In this document: positions 1 to 6,312 of the stretch, piece after piece
Position numbering within the stretch: position 1 is the stretch's first letter
How the letters are laid out: every line of letters starts with the position of its first letter
Assembly (NCBI GenBank): GCA_012514255.1
Contig: JAAZAP010000346.1
Location: 1-10,122, forward strand
Reading direction: 5' to 3'
DNA from: Bacteroidales bacterium
GTDB lineage: Bacteria > Bacteroidota > Bacteroidia > Bacteroidales > VadinHA17
Length of the DNA: 10,122 bases
The notes under the pieces: generated by a model
Seen by the model: only the letters and a program-made list of their open reading frames with translations
Database searches by the model: none
What the model was told of the DNA's origin: nothing
Position numbers and translations under genes: made by a program

Positions 1-424
1 CTTTCAAACCATCGCCCCTGGTAACAGCCCTTACCAGTGAACCGTTCTCGTACGTGAGACTGATTGATACCCCGTCATACTTTAGCTCACAGACGTAACC
101 GGGTTCATACCCGAGCGTCTTCCTGACCCTGTCACTGAATTCAATAACCTCATCAGCGCTGTATGTATTGCCAAGCGACAACATGGGCCACCGGTGTTCT
201 GCCTGAACAAACTCTGGTGTCAGATCACTGCCAACTCTCATGGTGGGAGAGTCAGGAACGACCAGTACGGGAAATTTCTTCTCCAGCCCCTGCAGCTCAC
301 TGAGCAGCAGGTCAAACTCAAAATCAGAAATAACTGGCTGATTAAGAACATAATATCTATGATTATGTTCATCAATGGTTCTCCTGAGTTCCTCAACCCG
401 TTTTTTAGCGTCAGCAAGCTTCAT
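1..424 (-). CDS. ligA: NAD+-dependent DNA ligase LigA, N-terminal part (3' end beyond window)
   Basis: Seals nicks in duplex DNA during replication and repair, using NAD+ as adenylate donor; cytoplasmic and normally essential. The window holds the first 141 codons of a protein that usually has about 670. I translated it by hand. The N-terminal Ia region, which binds NMN, has HNHRYYVLNQPVISDFEFD (residues 20-38). Next come SPTMRVG (59-65) and the MLSLGNTY block (81-88). The adenylation domain follows, with the KYDG motif at 115-118, where K115 is the lysine that becomes adenylated, and TRGDG at 135-139. The start used is the ATG at 424. An in-frame TTG two codons upstream (430) sits 7 bases after an AAGGAG and may be the real start. 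It lies about 33 bases downstream of the radical SAM gene on the same strand and is probably co-transcribed. Nothing in the visible part looks broken. Confidence 0.95.
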   Translation of the reverse strand, partial: MKLADAKKRVEELRRTIDEHNHRYYVLNQPVISDFEFDLLLSELQGLEKKFPVLVVPDSPTMRVGSDLTPEFVQAEHRWPMLSLGNTYSADEVIEFSDRVRKTLGYEPGYVCELKYDGVSISLTYENGSLVRAVTRGDGLK

Positions 425-437
425 ATGCAATATCCGT

Positions 438-443
438 CTCCTT
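438..443 (-). promoter_or_regulatory. Shine-Dalgarno-like AAGGAG before ligA
   Basis: On the minus strand GAAGGAGA occupies 444-437. The core AAGGAG lies 13 bases before the ATG at 424 but 7 bases before the in-frame TTG at 430, so if it is used it favours the TTG start. Bacteroidota often do not depend on such sites, hence the modest confidence. Confidence 0.4.
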
Positions 444-457
444 CAGGGATAATTTAT

Positions 458-1576
458 TCAGTGCCAGACTCCCGGGATCAGTGTGCCGCATGAGCATCTG
501 CCACTTTTCAGGTTCCGGGCAACAATCCTGTAGCCGCTTCGGTCTATCACCTTCTTACCGCATGAGGGGCAGATAGTGTCATCAACACCTGCTCCCGGCA
601 TGTTGCCCATGTAGACGTACCTGATACCCGCGCTCCTGGCTATCTCCACTGCCCTGCTCAGTATACCTGCGGGAGTGGGAGGAAGGTGCTCCAGCTTGTA
701 TTGCGGGTGAAAACGGCTGAAATGGAGCGGCGTGTCTCTGAAACCGTTCTCTGCCAGCCATTCGCACATCTGCCTTATCTCATCAGACTTGTCAGTCCAG
801 CCAGGAACCACCAGGTGGGTGATTTCCAGCCATACCCCCTCATCACGATAGGTTTTGAGACTATCCAGGACAGGCTGCAACCTGCCCCCGGTAAGCTTGA
901 GATATGTGCTGTCATTGAACGATTTGAGATCTATGTTGACACCGTCAATGTATTTGCAGAGCTGCCGCAGTGGCTCCCTGTTGATATAACCGTTTGAGAC
1001 CATTATGTTCCTGATCCCTTCCTCATGGGCTATTTTTGATGTATCCAGGACATATTCATAAAAAGTAACCGGCTCGGAATAGGTGTAGGCTATTGATCTG
1101 CAGGCACCGGCGGATGCCCTCCTGACAACATCCTCCGGGGGCATGTCGTAATTCCTCGTCTTGTCCGGTGAAGTCTGGGAGATAGTCCAGTTCTGGCAGT
1201 TGAGGCACGCCAGGTTGCACCCGGCTGTGGATATTGAAAAGGCTGATGTGCCCGGTAGAAAATGATACAGCGGCTTTTTCTCAATTGGATCAATATTGGC
1301 AGCACACGGGTTGCCATAAGCCATGGTATAGAGCTTCGACCTCCTGGCTATCCTGTTGCGGCAGTCGCTTAACTCACCATCTTTTAAAGTACATTCATTT
1401 GGACAGATCAGGCAGACCACGCCCCGGGCACTCTGCTCCTGATACATGGCCAGTCTCTCTCCCGTGGCAGGCCTCAGGGCAGCACTCCGTACAGGTGCAA
1501 TAAAACCTGCGGCAACAGCCAGCGACCCCTGCCGGGCAAAGCTCCTCCTTGATATCTTCTTCCCCTTGTCTTTCAA
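458..1576 (-). CDS. amrS: AmmeMemoRadiSam system radical SAM enzyme with twin-arginine signal
   Basis: 372-residue radical SAM protein of the type found with Memo and AMMECR1 homologues; its reaction is unknown. The cluster motif CNLACLNC (C120, C124, C127) would bind the 4Fe-4S cluster that cleaves S-adenosylmethionine. YTYSEP (164-169) and VSNGY (193-197) are the usual core strands of the pyruvate-formate-lyase-activase-like branch. Extra cysteines flank the core: C55, C58, C62, C72 before it and C336, C339, C361, C363 after it. The latter pattern suits a zinc or second Fe-S site and, as I recall, is family-typical. The N-terminus has SRRSFARQ (9-16), a short hydrophobic stretch (17-29) and a possible SAA cleavage site (31-33), which reads as a Tat export signal. 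The start is a TTG directly after an in-frame TGA. No other standard start precedes the twin arginines; the first ATG is codon 44 and would remove the signal. No clear ribosome site is visible. Confidence 0.92.
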   Translation of the reverse strand: MKDKGKKISRRSFARQGSLAVAAGFIAPVRSAALRPATGERLAMYQEQSARGVVCLICPNECTLKDGELSDCRNRIARRSKLYTMAYGNPCAANIDPIEKKPLYHFLPGTSAFSISTAGCNLACLNCQNWTISQTSPDKTRNYDMPPEDVVRRASAGACRSIAYTYSEPVTFYEYVLDTSKIAHEEGIRNIMVSNGYINREPLRQLCKYIDGVNIDLKSFNDSTYLKLTGGRLQPVLDSLKTYRDEGVWLEITHLVVPGWTDKSDEIRQMCEWLAENGFRDTPLHFSRFHPQYKLEHLPPTPAGILSRAVEIARSAGIRYVYMGNMPGAGVDDTICPSCGKKVIDRSGYRIVARNLKSGRCSCGTLIPGVWH

Positions 1577-1608
1577 TCAGATGTGTGTTTCTATGCCCGG
1601 CTATAAAG

Positions 1609-4071
1609 CTACTGTTTTATAGTCAATGATGCAACAGTGCCTGATATCAAAATGAGGGTTGCAAGGATAAAACATGAGTTGGCCGTACCTGCCAGTGGCA
1701 CAAGCAGAGTGGCTGCCGTGAGATAACCCAGGGCTGAACCGGCCAGGTCAGCTGAATATACTTTGCCCGTGACCATGCCTGCGTCACGCGAGGTTAAAAT
1801 CCTGTAGACAGCCCCGGTAATAATGCCTGATAACGGGAGTGCAATGAACATGAAGACAGTGACGGGACCGGGAGGGGATGTGACCAGCATGGGAGCCAAC
1901 AGTCCGGTCAGGATGAAAATTGCAGTCAGAAGCAGTGTGCAGTGGCTGATCTTCTTCAGTGCCAGCCGTTCTCCCAATACCGAACCTGTGGCCAGCCCCG
2001 CCATCAGCAGCGTCAGAATCACCGCAGAGAGAATATAGATGTTGCCGACAGCCATCTGAAGGATGAATATCATTATCATACCGTAGCCTGCAAGGCCGGC
2101 TGAAGAAGCGAACATCAGCAGGCCCTGCCGTGCCGCAAATAAAAATGGAATGGCTATCAGTATGGTCAGAAGAGCAATGATGCCTCCCCTCATCCCCATC
2201 CTTTCAAGGGAAAGTATGTTGGCAAAAAGGGAGGAGACAGGCCTCGTAGCCCTGTTCATCCCGGCTGTTCTGTCAACCTGTGACATGATCTGCTCTTCCT
2301 TCAGCCTGATCTCATTGTCGTCAAGATAATCTGCATTGACATAGCTGTTGACAATTCCTTTCTGACCGGTCATTTGAGCTATTCCCGGGCTTACAGGACC
2401 CTCCGAGGCAATTACGTATAACATGGTGCCGGGGATGAGTGTAATGTGGCTGAAAACCGACGAAAGGGCGTTAAAAAGGGGAGAAAACCCGCTCCTGTAA
2501 CTCTCAGGTGAATAGTTGAACCAGGGCATTGGTGTGCACATGAATATTCCATCAGGTGACAGATGCTCACTGACCATCCGAAAATATTCAACTGTATAAA
2601 ACCTGCTCACCGACAGTGTTGAGGGTGGTGGAATCAGCTGAATGATAGCGTCATATACGTCTGCAGTTTCCCTCATAAAAGTCATCGGATCACTCCTTAT
2701 CACCTTCACCTTCATGTTTCCGCAGACAGTGTCACGGGCTTCCTCGGCTGCTATGAGCCCGGGATCAAGCTCAACGTAATCAACTTCTTCTATGGGATGC
2801 TTAACTAACTCTCCAAGGTGTTTTCTGAGACCCCCGGAGATGAGAAGCACCCTGTCATAACTCTCGCGCTGCAGCAGGGCATAGTGGATGTTCTCTTCAG
2901 AAGTTATCACGTCACCGGGATAGAAGAGAGGCCTGTGGTGATAATAGACCGTCCGCTCACCACCGTAAAGACCAGTGGTGATGTTACCGTAGGGTGTGTC
3001 TGTGCTCTTCTCTGCTCTGACACCCCGCAACAGCATGCTTCTGAAGAACGGATCTGGTGGTTTGATAAACAGAACCACAGTAAATAATATGGAACTGATG
3101 ATCGCCGGTATCTTCATCTGCGGTTTTCTTTCAAGCAACCAGACCGCTGTGATCGATGCCAGCAGCAGGATGAGCAGGTAGAGCTGGAAGTTCGGGATCC
3201 TGACAGTCACCGTAAGGGTGGTCACAATGCCTGCCGTTACCGATCCTGCGGTTTCTGCCCCGAAGCTGTTGCCTGAACCAGCAAGGCCCTTTGAATGCCT
3301 GATAACTGATATACGCACGAAGATGAGTGCCGAGATGAATGTCACCGGTGCAACACTTATACCCATGATTGCCAGTGTCTGGTAAAAGGAGGGTGTCTGG
3401 CCGGGACTGAGAATAATTGCCGATATCGATATCAGCAGCACCGGGGCAAGGGCCGTGCCGGCAATGAGCGTCCAGATCATCTTCTTCAGCGAGGTGATCT
3501 CTGACCTGCCACCTGTCAGTGCTCCGGCGGCAGATATTATCAGCCATAGCCAGAGAAAGAGTCCGGCCACAGCCTCCGTTCCACCTCCAAGGATGACTGC
3601 CTCGCGCATCAGGATAAACTGCGATGATGAGCTGACAAAGCCGATCAGCAGCAACAGTGGCCTGAATAGTTCTGCCGTGAAATCAGGTGAAATCTTGCCT
3701 GCTGCAGTGAGATCAGATGAAATCCTGCGTGCTGTCTGCCGGTCAGATAGCTCACCGGCATGCCGGTCTGCCTGCCTGAAATAATATCCAAGATGCCATG
3801 AAAGGTGAATGAGAGCCGTCAGCACCAGGGCAATGCCGGTCTCCACATGCCAGTGCCTGAATGACTCAGCAAAAGATACCTCCCACCGGTAATTGATCCT
3901 GAGAGCCAGAAAGACGCCAAAGCCCCCCGTCACCAGGAAGGAGACAAGCAATATCCAGTTCCAGAATCGGCGATGCGATAATCTGGCTGTGAAACCCTGT
4001 GAAGAGAGGTAAAGGGAGAAGATATAGAATACCAGAACGGTCAATCCTATGGGCAGGACATGATAGGTCAT
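1609..4071 (-). CDS. Polytopic membrane protein: cytochrome-b-like N-terminus fused to degenerate spermidine-synthase-like protein
   Basis: 820 residues with about 17 predicted membrane segments. Residues 1-100 form three helices with H33, H73, H75, H89 and H93, resembling the DUF4405/cytochrome b561-like heme domain. Residues 98-136 are a charged linker. Residues 137-337 and 628-818 are two hydrophobic blocks of the kind found in membrane-anchored spermidine-synthase homologues (SQFILMREAVILGGGTE at 150-166). Between them, 338-625 holds a Rossmann methyltransferase-like domain: VLLISGGLRK (408-417), then VELDPG (433-438). The glycine-rich loop lacks the usual GDG. The segment DAIIQLIPPP (474-483) lacks the catalytic Asp and the DP of true spermidine synthases, so polyamine synthesis is unlikely. 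Basic loops alternate in a way that puts this soluble domain outside the cytoplasm. The ATG start has AAGAGG 5 bases upstream, overlapping the upstream gene's stop, so translation is probably coupled. Its role is unknown; the context ties it to the AmmeMemoRadiSam proteins. Confidence 0.85.
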   Translation of the reverse strand: MTYHVLPIGLTVLVFYIFSLYLSSQGFTARLSHRRFWNWILLVSFLVTGGFGVFLALRINYRWEVSFAESFRHWHVETGIALVLTALIHLSWHLGYYFRQADRHAGELSDRQTARRISSDLTAAGKISPDFTAELFRPLLLLIGFVSSSSQFILMREAVILGGGTEAVAGLFLWLWLIISAAGALTGGRSEITSLKKMIWTLIAGTALAPVLLISISAIILSPGQTPSFYQTLAIMGISVAPVTFISALIFVRISVIRHSKGLAGSGNSFGAETAGSVTAGIVTTLTVTVRIPNFQLYLLILLLASITAVWLLERKPQMKIPAIISSILFTVVLFIKPPDPFFRSMLLRGVRAEKSTDTPYGNITTGLYGGERTVYYHHRPLFYPGDVITSEENIHYALLQRESYDRVLLISGGLRKHLGELVKHPIEEVDYVELDPGLIAAEEARDTVCGNMKVKVIRSDPMTFMRETADVYDAIIQLIPPPSTLSVSRFYTVEYFRMVSEHLSPDGIFMCTPMPWFNYSPESYRSGFSPLFNALSSVFSHITLIPGTMLYVIASEGPVSPGIAQMTGQKGIVNSYVNADYLDDNEIRLKEEQIMSQVDRTAGMNRATRPVSSLFANILSLERMGMRGGIIALLTILIAIPFLFAARQGLLMFASSAGLAGYGMIMIFILQMAVGNIYILSAVILTLLMAGLATGSVLGERLALKKISHCTLLLTAIFILTGLLAPMLVTSPPGPVTVFMFIALPLSGIITGAVYRILTSRDAGMVTGKVYSADLAGSALGYLTAATLLVPLAGTANSCFILATLILISGTVASLTIKQ
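3667..3726 (-). repeat. Imperfect 30-base tandem duplication in the interdomain linker
   Basis: Two adjacent 30-base in-frame units (3726-3697 and 3696-3667) share 22 of 30 bases. They encode RISSDLTAAG and KISPDFTAEL, residues 116-135 of the membrane protein. They lie in the cytoplasm-facing linker joining the cytochrome-b-like helices to the spermidine-synthase-like membrane block. Further short similarity (ADRHAGELSDRQTA, 101-114) just before suggests the whole linker grew by slippage or duplication. Confidence 0.7.
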
Positions 4072-4080
4072 AATAACCTC

Positions 4081-5580
4081 TTATTCACCGAAGACGTAGG
4101 CTTCATAGACATAGATCTCAGTACCCCTGTCCTTCCAGCCGTCCCAGCCGATCCCGGCCTTGTCACGGGCACAGTATCCGAGAAACTGCTCCACGCTCCA
4201 GCCGCGTTCAACTGCCACTTGTGGCAGGAGGGTGCCCGAGCGGTAACCCTTCTTCAGGTAAATACCATGTCTTCCAATCTTTATTTCATTGACTGACTGA
4301 ATCTTATTCATAGGTCCCAAAACGGATATCTCAATATCTACTGAAGAGTATTCCTCTTTTGACAGCGGGGGAAAGCGGGGATCGCTGAAGGCCGCTTCCG
4401 TTGCCATGGCACCCACTACTTCCCACAGTGGATCAGAGGAGGTGAACCGGCCAATGCATCCCCGGAGGTCTCCCTTGTTGGTCAGGGTGACAAAGGCCCC
4501 GAGAGGTTCACGCAGACGGGGTGTCAGCCTGAACTGATCAACAGGTGCAGGTTGACGCCGTTCCAACCTTGCTGAGATAGCCTCCCGGGCAATGGAGAGC
4601 AGTACCTGTTTCTCCGCGGAAGTGAGGGTGAAGGCCTGAGCTGCGGACCTTTCTTTCTTTGCAGAAACTCTTTGCTCCAGCACTATGGCATTGTAGCCCA
4701 CAACCTCATCGTCTGAACCATGTGGTGAATCACCTGAATTTGTGTATTCCACGTTGCGGAACACCAGACCATCACTCTTTTCAGCCATATAGAGCAGCAC
4801 CAGGCCGGCAGGCCAGCCGCACATTGCAGTTGCCAGATTGTCAACACCCGACGATTCAATATTTCTGACAGTGCGCAGAAATCCTTCAGGATCACCCTTG
4901 ATGATGGCATCACTCGTCATTTTGTCAACGCGGCGCGCATCCGCTGAAGAGGGATAATGGGAAAAATCACTGCTGATTATAAAGAGATTGCGCTCGTTGA
5001 ACCAGGGTTGTAACCCTGATGCTATGCCTTTCAGAACATTTAGATTGCGTGTCCCTATGAGTATGGGGACAATGGGGGGTGCAGGATTGAACCTGTACTG
5101 TATGAAGGGGAGCTCCACCTCAAGCGAATGCTCAGGTCCGTGAGCCTCATCCTTCTCAATAAACCATTTGTTGGTCGATTTAAGCTGATTGCCCAGTTCC
5201 CTGTTGACCTTCAGCGTTCCCAGCGGGGTGACCATGTTCCCTGATGTGAAAACAGCTGCACCCTCAAACGCGTACCTGTGACTGACACCTAAAAGGAAGA
5301 TGTTTTCATATTTTTCACCGGCAGGGATGGCGGCAAATCCCGCTGCTGCTGTATGACCGGAAAAGACATAACCGGCATGTGGCACCAGGACAGCCCTCAC
5401 CCTCACACCCGGAGATGGCTTCGCGAAAGAGGAAAAATAACCTTCCAGCTCATTTTTGAGCCGTTCACTGCCGGAGGGATAGAAACTGCCTGAAACCACA
5501 GGCTGCCTGTCACGTTCCTGTCCGAAGATGTTCATGAGTGGAAAAATTAAAATTACCAGGATAAGATTAACCGTTTTCAT
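4081..5580 (-). CDS. amrB: Memo-AMMECR1 fusion protein (AmmeMemoRadiSam system proteins B and A) with Sec signal peptide
   Basis: 499 residues joining AmrB (Memo) and AmrA (AMMECR1) in one chain. Residues 1-21 form a Sec-type signal peptide (short basic start, hydrophobic 5-19, then FGQ), so the protein is probably periplasmic. The Memo domain spans about 26-302. PHAGYVFSG (67-75), GVSHRYAF (98-105), EHSLEVELPFI (150-160), SSDFSHY (203-209) and CGWPAG (254-259) are present. H68, H101, H208 and C254 match the metal-binding positions of human MEMO1, so metal binding should be intact. The AMMECR1 domain spans about 315-499, with LRGCIG (372-377), AFSDPRF (397-403) and LLPQVAVERGW (451-461). It is first in the minus-strand cluster, 9 bases before the membrane protein gene. 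The reaction is not known for either domain family. The promoter is uncertain: the 63-base gap upstream holds only a TAACTTTA match, so readthrough from the SiaC-like gene is possible. Confidence 0.93.
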   Translation of the reverse strand: MKTVNLILVILIFPLMNIFGQERDRQPVVSGSFYPSGSERLKNELEGYFSSFAKPSPGVRVRAVLVPHAGYVFSGHTAAAGFAAIPAGEKYENIFLLGVSHRYAFEGAAVFTSGNMVTPLGTLKVNRELGNQLKSTNKWFIEKDEAHGPEHSLEVELPFIQYRFNPAPPIVPILIGTRNLNVLKGIASGLQPWFNERNLFIISSDFSHYPSSADARRVDKMTSDAIIKGDPEGFLRTVRNIESSGVDNLATAMCGWPAGLVLLYMAEKSDGLVFRNVEYTNSGDSPHGSDDEVVGYNAIVLEQRVSAKKERSAAQAFTLTSAEKQVLLSIAREAISARLERRQPAPVDQFRLTPRLREPLGAFVTLTNKGDLRGCIGRFTSSDPLWEVVGAMATEAAFSDPRFPPLSKEEYSSVDIEISVLGPMNKIQSVNEIKIGRHGIYLKKGYRSGTLLPQVAVERGWSVEQFLGYCARDKAGIGWDGWKDRGTEIYVYEAYVFGE

Positions 5581-5601
5581 AACAAAAGCAGTTATATCCT
5601 G

Positions 5602-5609
5602 TAAAGTTA
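5602..5609 (-). promoter_or_regulatory. Possible -7 element of the Memo-AMMECR1 operon
   Basis: TAACTTTA on the minus strand matches the Bacteroidota -7 consensus TAnnTTTG except for the last base, and lies 21 bases before the ATG at 5580. No TTG is present at the expected distance upstream. The rest of the gap (5610-5643) holds an AATCC/GGATT inverted repeat at 5628-5639. On the minus strand this is followed by T-rich sequence and could weakly terminate the preceding gene. Confidence 0.25.
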
Positions 5610-5643
5610 AGCTAAAAAACCGTAAAATCCCCGGATTGCCCGA

Positions 5644-6102
5644 TCAGATGAGAACTATATTCTCCTTAAGCGTGTTTCCGTCTTCATCAATGCCGTAGAG
5701 CCTGAGCCCGACACTGCAAGTAGCATCTGCCGTGACATCAAGGAAGGGGGAGAGGGATTCCCTTACATCCTCTTCTCCCATTGAGTCATACTCCTCAATG
5801 TCAAAATAGAGATGAACGAACAGAATATGCTCATTCTTTTTGATCTTCGTGAGAACCTTTAAGATCTTTCCCATCCAGATCACAGATGAGGTATTGAAGT
5901 AATCAACATTAAACTTCAGATTGGTGCTCTCCGCCGGATTCTTGGCATACTCTGATGCCCACTTGTATAGAGGTTCGAAAAAACCCGAGGCGTTCTCCGG
6001 CAGCGACTTGCCGGTAAAGTTCAGATTACCTGTGGCGGCCGTGAAACTAACAGCCGGTGTCTTGGAGGTTGCCTCAATCCTGATATCTTGTAGTTTAACC
6101 AT
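5644..6102 (-). CDS. SiaC-like (DUF1987) regulatory phosphoprotein
   Basis: A cytoplasmic protein of the SiaC family, small partner-switch proteins controlled by phosphorylation and studied in Pseudomonas with the SiaA phosphatase and SiaB kinase. From the ATG at 6102 it has 152 codons. IEATSKTPAV (9-18), LPENASGFFEPLYKW (34-48) and DYFNTSS (67-73) match the family; the Thr in NTSS corresponds to the phosphorylated residue of SiaC. About 30 residues after the usual domain end are extra and rich in short strands. The frame stays open 47 codons further, to an ATG at 6243. I prefer 6102 because the family similarity starts there, the upstream codons (TTA, CTA, TCT, TTG and no CTG) differ from the neighbours, and a promoter-like pair lies inside that stretch. 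No SiaA- or SiaB-like gene is in the window. It is divergent from argS and 63 bases upstream of the Memo-AMMECR1 gene. Confidence 0.8.
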   Translation of the reverse strand: MVKLQDIRIEATSKTPAVSFTAATGNLNFTGKSLPENASGFFEPLYKWASEYAKNPAESTNLKFNVDYFNTSSVIWMGKILKVLTKIKKNEHILFVHLYFDIEEYDSMGEEDVRESLSPFLDVTADATCSVGLRLYGIDEDGNTLKENIVLI

Positions 6103-6122
6103 AACCTGTATTTTCTTCCCAT

Positions 6123-6154
6123 GAAATGTACTTGATGCCCCAATGAATGTACAA
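6123..6154 (-). promoter_or_regulatory. Putative promoter of the SiaC-like gene
   Basis: On the minus strand TTG (6154-6152) is followed after 21 bases by TACATTTC (6130-6123), one mismatch from the Bacteroidota -7 consensus TAnnTTTG and at about the expected spacing from a -33 TTG. The -7 box ends 20 bases before the ATG at 6102, much like the argS arrangement. If real, the ATG at 6243 would not be the start from this promoter. Confidence 0.4.
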
Positions 6155-6264
6155 GCTAAAGATAGGCCGTTTTTCCCGATGCCCGTTTTGCTTTCGTCAA
6201 AAATTAATGAACAGTTATCAACTTTTTTGAACAATTTGTCCATTGTTCAATGATCTCATCAGGA

Positions 6265-6295
6265 CTGAAAGTAACAAACTATTGTGCTATATTTG
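6265..6295 (+). promoter_or_regulatory. Putative argS promoter (CTG-N20-TATATTTG)
   Basis: TATATTTG (6288-6295) matches the Bacteroidota -7 element TAnnTTTG exactly. CTG at 6265-6267, 20 bases upstream, differs by one base from the -33 TTG. The expected transcript start near 6302 leaves a leader of about 10 bases before the ATG at 6313. Confidence 0.5.
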
Positions 6296-6312
6296 CAGCC
6301 AGAATAAAAGAG

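Noticed and set aside
686..997. Plus-strand open frame of 103 codons
   Set aside because: It lies fully opposite the well-supported radical SAM gene, has no recognisable motif, and reflects the codon use of that gene on the other strand. The same holds for the other antisense frames over the membrane protein, argS and ffh.
1609..4071. A working spermidine synthase (speE)
   Set aside because: The overall fold signature is present, but the catalytic Asp, the DP pair and the GDG loop are replaced, and the domain sits within a large membrane protein.
6103..6243. 47-codon N-terminal extension of the SiaC-like protein
   Set aside because: The DUF1987 similarity starts at the ATG at 6102, codon use in the extension differs from the other genes, and a promoter-like pair lies within it. 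It is kept only as an alternative start.
6250..6312. N-terminal extension of ArgS (21 codons from the ATG at 6250)
   Set aside because: It has no similarity to the family N-terminus and contains an exact promoter -7 element; the protein from 6313 already has full length.
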